Positions 28,376 through 37,964 of a stretch of 64,000 bases of DNA are shown in pieces. The stretch spans positions 27,373 through 91,372 of the forward strand of contig MPUH01000169.1 of assembly GCA_001970955.1 (NCBI GenBank), given 5' to 3'. Source of the stretch: Stentor coeruleus. Taxonomy: Eukaryota; Ciliophora; Heterotrichea; Heterotrichida; Stentoridae. Made by a program: the position numbers and the translations under genes. The notes beneath the pieces are model-generated. The model was not told the DNA's origin, made no database searches, and saw only the letters and a list, made by a program, of their open reading frames with translations. How positions within the stretch are numbered: the stretch's first letter is position 1; each line of letters begins with the position of its first letter.

Positions 28376-29656
28376 TTATCTCTGCATCCTGATGTAATCC
28401 ATATCTCTTTCTTGTTCTTTTTTCTTCCTGAAATACACATAAATCAAACATCCAATAATAGCAAAAATAATACAAATTCCTATAATCATTAAAATATACT
28501 TCCAGTACATATTTTTTTTCTCATCTCCTTGTCCTTGGCTGTTATCCTCAGCCTTTCCGTCTGGATCTTTTATATCCTCATTATCTTGATCATCATCTTC
28601 TAAACTATTTCTATAAAAGGTAACTTTTTTTGTATCTAAATCAAAAACACTATAATATTCATAGAAAAAAGGTATCCCTAAGGCCCAATATTCATCTTGT
28701 CTCCCTTCAAACAACACTTTACATTTCGAGTTGCTAAATTGAATATAATTTTTTGAAGTAATTTTAAATCTATGACCTTGGATTTCTATAGTAAAATTAG
28801 GAAAGCTGTTTATAGAATTTTCATTACAACTACAAGTTAAATATTTACCATTAGTACAATCTTTGTTTTCTGAAATTAACTTAAGGAACTTTGAAATATC
28901 TTCATATGGTCCTTGAATACTAGATAATTCGACCATTAAAAAAACTTGACTTGTTATGTTTTTTATATAATCATCATATGAAATCTTAGATGCATTGAAT
29001 ACCCATGCTGAAGAGAGGGTTTTAAGGGATAATGTATGATTTTTATTAGGGTCTTTTATAAGCCAAGAGCTTTCGTTAAATAAAAGATAAGAATCTGAGC
29101 TTTGGGAAAGGTAAAGAGAAAATTTCGGTGATGGAATTAATCCTTGAGAATGCATGTTAAGGATGAAATTTGTACTACAATTAGATACTTGTGTTGGAGA
29201 TAAAGCCAAAACTCCATCTCCAGCAAGATCTTCAAGCCTTTCATCCTTAGTATAAAGCAAAAACTCTTGTTTTCTAATCACAAAATCCCCTATTTCCATA
29301 ATATCCTTCACAGAACTCCCACTGAAATACCCTTTCCCATACCCAACCTCAAAAGTTCCATCGCTTATATCTTTCTCTTCATCATTATCAGGTTCTAATT
29401 TATTAGAAACATTATGACAATCACATTCAGCTCCAGGTACAGTAGTCCAAGAGCTATTTAAACTCAGTACAAGGTCAAAATTTTCCTCTTCTTCCCCAAT
29501 CTCTACAAGTGCCACATAATACCCACTATCCACATCTTGTATTTCTTCAGGGCCTGTACTGCTTACATCCGTATTGTTAGTCAAAAAGCTACTTTTGCCT
29601 TTTAAAACTATAGGCATGCCAGCTGTTACTACCCAAAATGCGATAAAACCAAGCAT
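28376..29656 (-). CDS. membrane aspartic-protease-fold protein, catalytically dead
   Basis: 426 residues: signal peptide (LGFIAFWVVTAG), pepsin-like body and a C-terminal TM (ILMIIGICIIFAIIGCLIYV) with a basic tail. Peptidase-A1 landmarks are present: GYYVALVEIG at the start, GDGVLALSP (usually DGILGLG), WALGIPFFYEYYSVFDLDTK and a final VTFYR strand. The catalytic DTGSS site is SLNSSW (residues ~65-70), and the second DTG/DSG site is replaced by ELSSIQG, so both aspartates are missing. Six or more N-glycosylation sites and paired cysteines fit a surface or luminal protein. Likely a pseudo-protease, perhaps a binding or receptor protein. Confidence 0.8.
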   Translation of the reverse strand: MLGFIAFWVVTAGMPIVLKGKSSFLTNNTDVSSTGPEEIQDVDSGYYVALVEIGEEEENFDLVLSLNSSWTTVPGAECDCHNVSNKLEPDNDEEKDISDGTFEVGYGKGYFSGSSVKDIMEIGDFVIRKQEFLLYTKDERLEDLAGDGVLALSPTQVSNCSTNFILNMHSQGLIPSPKFSLYLSQSSDSYLLFNESSWLIKDPNKNHTLSLKTLSSAWVFNASKISYDDYIKNITSQVFLMVELSSIQGPYEDISKFLKLISENKDCTNGKYLTCSCNENSINSFPNFTIEIQGHRFKITSKNYIQFSNSKCKVLFEGRQDEYWALGIPFFYEYYSVFDLDTKKVTFYRNSLEDDDQDNEDIKDPDGKAEDNSQGQGDEKKNMYWKYILMIIGICIIFAIIGCLIYVYFRKKKEQERDMDYIRMQR

Positions 29657-30460
29657 ATTTATATGTCATTGCAAGCTTAAAAAGCTTTAAAAATTTTAAT
29701 TATTATGAAAGGATTTTTTGGATGAATAAATCTTTAGTATTTAGACTATGGTTTATAGTAAAAAAAAAAAAACTTAACATTTTCTTATAAACTCTTAATA
29801 AATAGGCTGCCATGTTTTTTAGGCTTTACTTTTAGATATGAGGTTTTATCTATAGGAAAATTCTCACATGTGGCTTTATTTAAAAGGATAATGTAAGTGT
29901 GAGAAATCAGCACAAAAGATGTATATAAACTGAAAAAAATAATTAAGATTATTATAATAAGATAAAGGTAGTTTATCTTTGAGATATAATGTAAAGTAAT
30001 TGATTCTTGAATATAGTTGATTTATATATAAAAGAATTAGTTTAGAAGAATGTATTAAATAATAAAAACCATCAAGATTTAGTCTGCTTCTTTCATCTAT
30101 ACAGTTTTTCATGTAAGGACAATAATGTTTTTAATTTTTTTTACAGATTTCACAGTTACTCAGTGCTTTGATTTTATAGGGAATTAAAATATTTTTGCAT
30201 TAACAAACCTTAAAATATAATCATATGTCCTACAATTATATAAAAAACCTTAACATGAAATAAACCATCTTATAAATTTCACAATTTGTTATTAATAAAA
30301 CTATCATTTTTAAATCCTCTACAATTTTTATCTGTAAAAATTTCTTCAAGCAAGTCTCTAATCCTAATGAAAATAATTCAACCTATTAAAACTTATTATC
30401 CAAAGCATATTATTCAACATTAACCATAAAATATCGCTAAAATCCTGCATAATAAAATAA
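29657..30460. other. 0.8-kb spacer
   Basis: AT-rich. The minus-strand frame at 29876-30112 is Tyr/Leu/Ile-rich and looks like a chance AT frame. Confidence 0.5.
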
Positions 30461-30781
30461 ATGATCGAGGAACAAGAAGATGAAGAATGTATAACAATAA
30501 AAGCAGCAAAGCCAAAATCAAGTAATCTAATTGCTGATCCATTTAACAAATCTGAAATAAGCCAATTAGAAAACGATGAAGAATTGAAGTCTAGTAAAAA
30601 ATGTATTAACAAAGAAGAGTTTAATGATCTTTCTCTAAGTACAAGCCAAAAAAGTGCTGCAACCTTTGGAATATTTGTAGAAAGGAGTAGTGAAATTATA
30701 TGCCAAGTAAAAAACTCATTTGGAAAAAAAAAAAGTCGAAAATCCGAAGGCGATTCTTGCTGTAGTTGCCTTATAACATAA
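30461..30781 (+). CDS. small CaaX-box protein (CLIT), outlier of the 44-57 kb array
   Basis: 106 residues, acidic and Ser/Lys-rich, with no folded domain seen. It ends GDSCCSCLIT: a CaaX-type tetrapeptide CLIT with three more cysteines just before it, preceded by a polybasic stretch (FGKKKSRKSEG). Polybasic plus cysteines plus CaaX is the membrane-targeting arrangement of Ras/Rho tails: prenylation at the CaaX Cys, possible palmitoylation of the others. No GTPase fold is present. X = T is an uncommon but accepted residue for farnesyltransferase. The gene lies 40 bases from the end of the dymeclin gene (convergent). Confidence 0.7.
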   Translation: MIEEQEDEECITIKAAKPKSSNLIADPFNKSEISQLENDEELKSSKKCINKEEFNDLSLSTSQKSAATFGIFVERSSEIICQVKNSFGKKKSRKSEGDSCCSCLIT

Positions 30782-30821
30782 TAAATGTAAGGTAAAATAT
30801 CTATTTTTATGATAATTTCAT

Positions 30822-32867
30822 TTAGTTATGCCTAAATAAAACAACTCTACTCATATTCGGAACCGTAACCAAATCTTTTGTTATCTCTTGCCAAACATAA
30901 GGTATCACAAACTCCTCCCATTTCTGTCCATGTTCAACAAAAACAAATTCTCTGCACTGTAAAATATCATTTGAACACTCTTTAAACTGATATACTTTAC
31001 TAGTACATAAAATACTCTCAAGAACATTTTCACTATCAATATTCCTCATACAATTTTCAATACAATCGCATATTGACGTAACATTTTCATTGACCAAATC
31101 CGAATGTTTGATTTTTGCAAACAGTTCTGAATGGTGAAGAACAGCTTGGATAAGATAAGGATTACTTGAAAGTCCTGAAGTCATGATTTTACATAAAAGT
31201 TCAATAATCAAATGGATTAAATCAGCAAATAAATCTATTTCACTTGTAGATTTCCCTTGAAGTTTAGAATATTTGCTATAAAGTGCTTTACATAATGAAA
31301 TAAGTTCCATACTTGGGAGTTCATGGAGGTTAGTTAAAGATGTGCTTATATTAAGCATACAAGAAATCGTTGATACATGGATATAATCTTGTTTTTTAGT
31401 CCTAAGATTTTCTTTTATCAACCTTACAAGGGCAAGAACCATTAATGAACCAAGGGATATTTTTTCAATATGATATTCTTGAAGCCAAATTACATTACTT
31501 AATATCGCATCTTTATTGATAAACCTTATAAAAATCTTATCTTTACTAAGGATCATCAATAACACTAAAATCAAATGTAACCTTGGGGTATTCTCAGTAA
31601 CCAAATAAACTTCACCAAGAAGTGGTTCAAGAAAAGCTTCAGGGTCTGACCTTGAAAGAACACTGTTATAAAAACTTGGGTTTCTCATCATGAGTTCTGT
31701 AAACATTAATAATGAAGGAAAAGTCTTGATATGGGTGATTAATGATAAAATAATACCTTCCCATTTCATTTCCCAGTTCTGAATGAGAAAAGGGTTTGGA
31801 GAATGATTTGAAGAGTTTAATAATAAAAGGAAGTGTAAAGCGATTTGGCCAACTTTATAGTCAATTTCCCCTAGTCTGATATCGAGAAAAGATGATAAAA
31901 GGGTCGAAAAAATAGATAAATTAGGTAAGAGTTTCCAATGACTACATGAGAACTCTAAAAGTACTCTTGAGAGCATTTGTGAAGTCTCAATCGGCAAGTT
32001 CATAAGTATATCTAAAGCTGGTGAGGTTTTAAATAAACTATAGGAAATACGGCCGACTGGTTTTTCAAGCCAATATAAATGACTAGCTAAAAGGGCAATA
32101 AGGGTTTCAAGTACAGCATGTGTCCTAACAATATGCCTTTTTATATCTTCTCCCACAAGTTTCTCAATAAGTTGTTTAATAAAAGAACTCATCGGTGATG
32201 TCAAATCACATTCCATAGTTTTAACATGAGCTTTAAATACTGTAAAATGCTTAGTTTGGGTTTTAAATGGGTCAACTAAAGTATCACTAGTTGTATTTGT
32301 ATAATGTTTATATATTTCTTCAATACCAATAACTTTACCATTATCATCACTTAAGTAAATATTCTCATTATGGCTTTGAACATACTCTTTAACTTCAGTA
32401 AAATGATTTTTTATAGTATCAATCATATGTGCCTGTTCTTTAGCTCGATCAAAATCAGTAGTTTGTGGGACACTTATATATACAGTTTTGTTAAGGTTTT
32501 GGAATGAAAAACTACATGGGACTAGGCGATGAAATGAGTTCTCGTATTGGGTTGAGACTGATTTTTTGGAATCATCGAAAATAAATGAGTATGGGATTCT
32601 TTCAGAATACACAAAAAGAATAAAATGTTTGAATAAATGTAATAAATTTGAAGCGAGGTATTCGTAGTTCCAGTATTCAAAAACTTTCTGCATGAGATGG
32701 AGAAGGACTTCAGATTTGAGGCAGTTTTCACAAGCTTTTTTACAGAGATCTTTGGGTGGAAAGAAGATTTTTGAGGAAAGTTCAACGTAGAGGTCTTTGC
32801 TATCGAAATTTGTCCACTGGACACTTTGAAGGGTTTCTTCGCATAAGCTTGACACGTCGTTTCCCAT
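30822..32867 (-). CDS. DYM: dymeclin (DYM)
   Basis: 681 residues, against 669 in human. It starts MGN, a possible N-myristoylation site as in animal dymeclin (MGS). Helical throughout. Recognisable blocks are the TENTPRLHLILVLLMILSKD segment, IEKISLGSLMVLALVRLI (human EISLGSLLILVVIRTI), the LHHSELFAKIKHSD helix, and the C-terminal EEFVIPYVWQEI (human EEFFIPYVW). Dymeclin is a peripheral Golgi protein that shuttles with the cytosol and is needed for Golgi organisation and secretion. Single exon; convergent with the CaaX gene at 30461. Confidence 0.9.
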   Translation of the reverse strand: MGNDVSSLCEETLQSVQWTNFDSKDLYVELSSKIFFPPKDLCKKACENCLKSEVLLHLMQKVFEYWNYEYLASNLLHLFKHFILFVYSERIPYSFIFDDSKKSVSTQYENSFHRLVPCSFSFQNLNKTVYISVPQTTDFDRAKEQAHMIDTIKNHFTEVKEYVQSHNENIYLSDDNGKVIGIEEIYKHYTNTTSDTLVDPFKTQTKHFTVFKAHVKTMECDLTSPMSSFIKQLIEKLVGEDIKRHIVRTHAVLETLIALLASHLYWLEKPVGRISYSLFKTSPALDILMNLPIETSQMLSRVLLEFSCSHWKLLPNLSIFSTLLSSFLDIRLGEIDYKVGQIALHFLLLLNSSNHSPNPFLIQNWEMKWEGIILSLITHIKTFPSLLMFTELMMRNPSFYNSVLSRSDPEAFLEPLLGEVYLVTENTPRLHLILVLLMILSKDKIFIRFINKDAILSNVIWLQEYHIEKISLGSLMVLALVRLIKENLRTKKQDYIHVSTISCMLNISTSLTNLHELPSMELISLCKALYSKYSKLQGKSTSEIDLFADLIHLIIELLCKIMTSGLSSNPYLIQAVLHHSELFAKIKHSDLVNENVTSICDCIENCMRNIDSENVLESILCTSKVYQFKECSNDILQCREFVFVEHGQKWEEFVIPYVWQEITKDLVTVPNMSRVVLFRHN

Positions 32868-33147
32868 TTTTATTAACTTTTTTTTTTTGGGTTTAGTTTT
32901 GATGAGGATATTATTAAGGAAATTATATAGTGGTTTTTTTATTTAGGGAAAGATATTTAATGATTTATAGGCATAAAGCTAATATTATTAAAAATTTACG
33001 GTTAGTAGTAATGAAATATCTTATAAGTAATAAATATTTAATAATCTTAAAAAGCCTATTTACATTTAAAGCCTTCAAAGAAATTTCGATCTTCTATAAA
33101 CCATTTCATTAATCATCCCTATTATATAATCCAAAACCCTTTCCTTT

Positions 33148-33927
33148 ATGGACGAAAATATTGACGATATCCTTGGCTCAAAAGGCCGAGAAATCCAACA
33201 AGCCTTCAACGAGCTCCATCATAACGAAATCAAGTCAAAAGTTTACGAATTGAAACTAAAAATGCCTCACTTAGGCCGATGCCCAATCTGTACTTTACCA
33301 GTCCCATGCAAACACTTTAATTCTAAATCCAAAATCCCCAAAGACCATAATGAAGAACCTTTATTAACCCATACAATCGAAAGTTTTGATTACACAGACA
33401 ATCTTCCTAAAATAATCCCCGAACCCAATAAACGGTACTTTAAAGTTCGCTATAAAGGTCAAAATACTGTTTATAATTTCGATTATAATCTTAGACACAC
33501 ATCTTTACCTAATGAAAAACGTTTAAAACATCTTGAGAGCATTGAAAACTATAGAGAAAATAAGATCAAAAAAGAAAAAGAAAAAATTAATGTTCTTAAA
33601 GTAGAAGAAGATTGTAAGAAAAAAAATGCTGAAAATGCAGAGATAATAAGGCAGAAGTATTTGAAAAAACAAAAGGAAAAAGTCCAGGAGTATAATGAGA
33701 ACTTGGTTAGTAGGATGGAAAAAGTTAAGGTTATGATTGAAAAAGATGAGGAAAAAAAGAAAATTGTTGAAGAGAGGAAGGTGAGATATTATGAAGAACA
33801 AAAGATAAAGTTGCAGGAGTATTATGATAAGATGGAGATGATGAAGAAAATATCGAGAGAAAAAGTTTTGGATTTGCAGGAGGAAGTTGTGAACTTTAAG
33901 CCTATTAAAATTAAGCAAGTTTTATAA
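33148..33927 (+). CDS. coiled-coil protein with N-terminal Cys/His motif
   Basis: 259 residues. Residues ~43-57 read LGRCPICTLPVPCKHF, a compact C-x2-C-x6-C-x-H pattern that may bind one zinc ion. A conserved-looking basic stretch follows (RYFKVRYKGQNTVYNFDYN). From ~125 to 245 it is one long Glu/Lys-rich coiled coil (many KKEKEK, MEKVKVMIEKDEEKKK heptads). No family recognised. The architecture suits a structural or axonemal/basal-body protein, but that is inference. The opposite-strand Phe/Ile/Leu-rich frame is a shadow. Confidence 0.68.
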   Translation: MDENIDDILGSKGREIQQAFNELHHNEIKSKVYELKLKMPHLGRCPICTLPVPCKHFNSKSKIPKDHNEEPLLTHTIESFDYTDNLPKIIPEPNKRYFKVRYKGQNTVYNFDYNLRHTSLPNEKRLKHLESIENYRENKIKKEKEKINVLKVEEDCKKKNAENAEIIRQKYLKKQKEKVQEYNENLVSRMEKVKVMIEKDEEKKKIVEERKVRYYEEQKIKLQEYYDKMEMMKKISREKVLDLQEEVVNFKPIKIKQVL

Positions 33928-34324
33928 ATAAATATAAAGAGTTGGATTTTTATTATGTTATAGGAATTAGATTGGGGGATTTATTTTTATGGAAGATTAA
34001 ACTTATGTTTTTATATTAAATTTACGTCATAATTATTATAATTTACTTAATAAAATGGAAATTTTACTACTAACATTTATTAATTCTCTTATTTATCATA
34101 TCTTTTCAATACCCTTATCATATTTTTGATTAATGGGTATTATGATTAAAAAAATGAGTGGTGGTAAAAAAATAATTGGGGAAAACAAAATTTTGTAGAG
34201 AGAGAGTTGAAAAAAGACTTTGAGCGTGGCATTTATAAAGAAAATAAAGTTTATTTGATATTTTTATTCAATTTTTAATCATATCACTATAAAATTTTTG
34301 GATAAATGTAGATCAATACAATAA
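33928..34324. other. spacer
   Basis: Nothing coding-like. A short purine-rich stretch lies near 34140-34210. Confidence 0.5.
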
Positions 34325-35836
34325 ATGGATTCTAACTATATCGAAAATTGGTGGAGTTCTCGTCATAAAAAATATACCATTCGCGATCAAAGAAGGCCAA
34401 TCTTCTTAAAGTTTCATCAAATACACGGAACTTATACAATAGAACAAGAAGATAACATTGAATGGTACAAAGAAGAAGATGACTCACGAATTTTATATTG
34501 GGAAGTCAAGAATAAGTTTAAAGGTGAACGATTAGAATATATTCCATCAATTGATACTTTTAAATATAAAGGCTGGTTTAGAATAAAAGCTAAAAAAGTT
34601 TCAGTGGATGGGCCAAAAAAAATTGACATTACCGAGGAATCTGAAAATAGTCCTGAAGTCGAAAAAGGTATTGTTATAATTAAATATGAAGACTATCAAA
34701 AAGTTATCGAATGGGAGAGAAACTTTGGCCCTAAGGGATCTTCAGAAAGTGAATTTCCAGTTAAGACTCTAAAAATCACAAGCCAGAGAGAGTCGAAAAA
34801 AGGTAAAGTTGTGTTTGAAGAGATGACCTCAATAACCCCAACTTCATTCTATAAGCATGGTAATTTCATAAGAGGCAGTATAGAAGTAGAAAAAACAGAA
34901 ACGCGAAAAGGAAATGAAATAATCAGAAACATTGAAAAAAAAGGTGAAGACCTCTACAAAAAAACTCACATCAAGAAAGTCGGCTCTCAAGAATCAGGGA
35001 AAATCGAACGCCGCAGACGTCAAGAATACCTTCTGAGCATCTGGGAAACTAACGAGAATGCTGAATACAAAGAAAAAATAGTCGAAGATGTAGTAAATCT
35101 AGCCAAACCAGACCTTTCTGGGGCAAAATCTATAAAAAAATCAATCGGAAAAATAACTTACTATGAACGAGGGGCTAACTTCTATGAACTTTCTTGGATC
35201 ATTACTGACACTTATGGATTTTCTCGTATCCAAGTTTCCCGAAACAATCATAGCTTTGAGAAAATCTCTAGACTTAACACTGAAGGTACATGCGAACTTC
35301 TAGACTTCAAACTTGGGAATTTTAAATGGGGGGTAATAAAAGAATGCTCTTCAAGTAGTAGTTATAATGTCCAATGGATAGCTAAACAACCTGAACTTTA
35401 TAAAGAAGTAGATATGAAAATCAACATGAGGTCAACAGCTTTAGGAAAATCAAATTTAGTATTTGAGACAAATAAAGTTATTGAAGATGTTCGAGAAGAG
35501 GTTAAATTCGTTTATAGAGAATTGGAGAATTTAGATGTTTTTGAGTTTAAGATTTTTGAACAAAAACTGAATAATTATTTCAAGCCGCAGATTTTGGTTG
35601 CAGAAGGAAGTAAAGAAGCCTTGACAGAGATAATTTTCAATAAATTGACAGAAAATGAGGAAAAATCAGCTGAATTGGTGGATTGCCAAGAAAAACAGCA
35701 TTTTGAAGACATTTTTTGTAAAGCTCGGGAAGAAAATCAGGTGAATATGCAGCCTGGACAAGTTAATAAGGAGCTTGAAAATTTGAGGGAGTTTTTGGGG
35801 AAACTTAGAAGACTTGCTGAAAATGGGAGTTTTTAG
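34325..35836 (+). CDS. hypothetical protein, 503 aa, beta-rich
   Basis: Complete from ATG (tacaataaATGG) to TAG. The first ~400 residues alternate short hydrophobic strands with charged turns (FLKFHQIHGTYTIEQEDNIEW, YKGWFRIKAKKVSV, YYERGANFYELSWIITDTYG), as in repeated beta-sheet modules, perhaps two or three copies of one fold. EREW/ERRRRQEYLLSIW segments are Arg-rich. The last ~100 residues are helical and charged. No signal peptide, TM or known motif is visible and I recognise no family. Length and composition make it a real gene. Confidence 0.7.
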   Translation: MDSNYIENWWSSRHKKYTIRDQRRPIFLKFHQIHGTYTIEQEDNIEWYKEEDDSRILYWEVKNKFKGERLEYIPSIDTFKYKGWFRIKAKKVSVDGPKKIDITEESENSPEVEKGIVIIKYEDYQKVIEWERNFGPKGSSESEFPVKTLKITSQRESKKGKVVFEEMTSITPTSFYKHGNFIRGSIEVEKTETRKGNEIIRNIEKKGEDLYKKTHIKKVGSQESGKIERRRRQEYLLSIWETNENAEYKEKIVEDVVNLAKPDLSGAKSIKKSIGKITYYERGANFYELSWIITDTYGFSRIQVSRNNHSFEKISRLNTEGTCELLDFKLGNFKWGVIKECSSSSSYNVQWIAKQPELYKEVDMKINMRSTALGKSNLVFETNKVIEDVREEVKFVYRELENLDVFEFKIFEQKLNNYFKPQILVAEGSKEALTEIIFNKLTENEEKSAELVDCQEKQHFEDIFCKAREENQVNMQPGQVNKELENLREFLGKLRRLAENGSF

Positions 35837-36471
35837 CATAAAGAAGATAGTTATTAGTTAGTAAAGAAGATTCATATTTTACTTGATTTCTGTGATTTTT
35901 TTCTGACTTTCTGTGGAAATTCTCATCCATGATTTTCTTATTAAACTTAAAAATGTGTTAAGCCCAACAGGACGATCTGATTCATAATCTAGATAAAAGC
36001 TCTTAGAAACTTGACTGCTATAGTTTTCCAAGTGAGGAGTTCAAAAGCTTTTGTTTCCTGTTAGCAAGACGCTGATTAAGAATTTTTTCCTGTGACTTTA
36101 AATCAGTTATCGATCTTGAACTAATGCTTTCAGTATACTTTTTTTTGTGTCTCTATAATCCAGAGGACTATTTTCTGACCTGGATATTTCTTTCATCCTC
36201 AAAGCTTTTTTCATGCTCATGTATTAGTTCTGTATTTGACCTGCTTATTTTTCTTATTATAGGATTAGACTATATATATTTTGTGAACAAAAAGATATTT
36301 AAATGATAAATTTATTGGAAAATCAGGCTGGATTGAGGATTTTAAGGAGGATTTTATAAGAAAGATCATAATTCTAGAAGAATCACAAAGATAAATACGA
36401 TTAAAATAATATTAAACTGATATAGACTGAGTTTATAATTGTAATCAAAATGCTTGATTTATATAATAATC
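35837..36471. other. spacer containing a relic gene
   Basis: See the minus-strand relic at 35879-36258. The plus-strand frame at 36124-36306 is its antisense shadow. Confidence 0.5.
35879..36258 (-). pseudogene. decayed gene with several frame changes
   Basis: Read on the minus strand, coding-like segments follow each other in different phases: SNTELIHEHEKSFEDERNIQ, then SRSENSPLDYRDTKKSILK, then SITDLKSQEKILNQRLANR and QKLLNSSLGKL, then YESDRPVGLNTFLSLIRKSW and ISTESQKKITEIK to a TAA at 35881-35879. Each phase change is near an in-frame TAG or TAA. No set of 15-16-nt GT-AG introns repairs it. Local base composition is clearly less AT-rich than the flanks. Most likely a pseudogene of a charged helical protein. 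Confidence 0.55.
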
Positions 36472-36804
36472 ATGGTGAAAAGTAGGAAAAGCGCGAATAG
36501 TTCAGCAGGCGAATATGTTAGTACTGGAATCCCAGAAGATAAAAGGAAAACAATTATTCTTGACGAAACATTATCTCCACTTGTATGTAGGAAATTAAAG
36601 TTTGAAAGCAAAAGGCAAGGTAATTTTAAAGATTACAAAGCTAAGAAAATTTTAAGTCATTATAAAGTCAAAAAGTCACTTTATTTTGATGTGGAATGGG
36701 AATGTCCTGCTGATGAAATATTGCTTTCAACAAAAGTGACTCTTTTAACTGCAAGAAAGAACTGCCCAGACTTACTTATAGATTATTTATTAAGTAAATT
36801 ATAA
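36472..36804 (+). CDS. chromo/chromo-shadow-like small protein
   Basis: 110 residues from ATG at 36472; the longer frame begins only with a TTG. Residues ~52-110 read as a chromo or chromo-shadow domain: YKAKKILSHYKVKKSLYFDVEWEC (broken here at YKAKKILSHYK / LYFDVEWEC), then a DEILLSTKVTL segment and CPDLLIDYLLSKL, matching the HP1 shadow ending CPQxVIxFYEERL. The TWEP signature of methyl-lysine-binding chromodomains is absent, so a shadow-type dimerisation module is the better reading. The basic, Ser-rich N-terminus could bind DNA. HP1-like proteins act in heterochromatin. Moderate confidence; no aromatic-cage residues could be verified. Confidence 0.5.
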   Translation: MVKSRKSANSSAGEYVSTGIPEDKRKTIILDETLSPLVCRKLKFESKRQGNFKDYKAKKILSHYKVKKSLYFDVEWECPADEILLSTKVTLLTARKNCPDLLIDYLLSKL

Positions 36805-37489
36805 TTTGCTAATGATAATCTAAAACTAAACTGATTCTATTTAAATTTACTTTTAAATTCTTATTGTTTTCTTATAGAATTTATATACTCAAATACTCCT
36901 CCTTCACAACTTTACTGATAATTTTTTATAAAAATATTGCAATTTGGTTTAAATCCTAATCGTATATTTTATTCTAATCATTATACTATGATTATTATTT
37001 ATAAGGTTTTTAAGCTTATGTGATCATTCCCGCTTAATACAAATTTCCCCTTTTTATCCCTCCATTTGGAATAATAAGTATTTTTGTATATATTTTTCCT
37101 TTTATTTTTCATGATTTAGGATAAAGAGAGGAGTATATCATACTTAATTATATGGATATATCAGGAATTGATTAAACAATGTAGATACGATATTTTGGAA
37201 ATCTAAATGGAATAAATAACATCATATCAAATTATCCCCTAAAAGTAGAATAAAAAGAAATCATATATGCAAACTGAAGAAACCTTAAGCAAACAATATC
37301 AAGCATTTTATTAATCAAAATAACCCTTTATTATCACACTTACAAATAATATCTAACAAAAAAGCAAATACAAAAGAAAATAACTGAAAACCACATTAAA
37401 AACTTCATTCTAAAGTTAATCAAATGCTGATATATCAAAAAGCGATAATCACTTAATACTCTTAATAAATAACATCAACTTTTATATCC

Positions 37490-37760
37490 TAATACATTTT
37501 CCCCTATGAATTTTCTAAACAGTCTTCTTGAATTATAATTAAACTTTCACTTCAATCCATACAGTCAAAATAAAAGTCTAAATAGCTAATTCTTCAAATT
37601 AAAGTATTTTTCTATATAAATGGTNTAATACATTTTCCCCTATGAATTTTCTAAATAGTCTTCTTGAATTATAATTAAACTTTCACTTCAATCCACACAG
37701 TCAAAATAAAAGTCTAAATAGCTAATTCTTCAAATTAAAGTATTTTTCTATATAAATGGT
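37490..37760. repeat. 135-bp direct repeat around N at 37625
   Basis: 37490-37624 and 37626-37760 match except for at least two C/T differences (aaacagtc/aaatagtc; ccatacag/ccacacag). Confidence 0.9.
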
Positions 37761-37824
37761 AGAACCTATAATAAACCTTCTTGAAAATTGANTAGAACCT
37801 ATAATAAACCTTCTTGAAAATTGA
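37760..37824. repeat. 32-bp direct repeat around N at 37792
   Basis: 37760-37791 and 37793-37824 carry the same sequence across one N. Confidence 0.88.
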
Positions 37825-37964
37825 AGAAAACTTTAAAGCAACTCATCTAACTATGCTCTACCCCAACACATTCAATCTACCAATCACATTTTTTATCTGT
37901 CTTTGTGAATTTTTGATAATATCTTTAACAGCCTAATCTGTAATTCTTTGATTAAACTATATAA

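Larger units (their letters stand above)
36805..37964. other. 1.2-kb spacer with two N-joints
   Basis: Carries the contig-end duplications around 37625 and 37792, so the real spacer is about 170 bases shorter. No coding-like island was seen. Confidence 0.55.
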
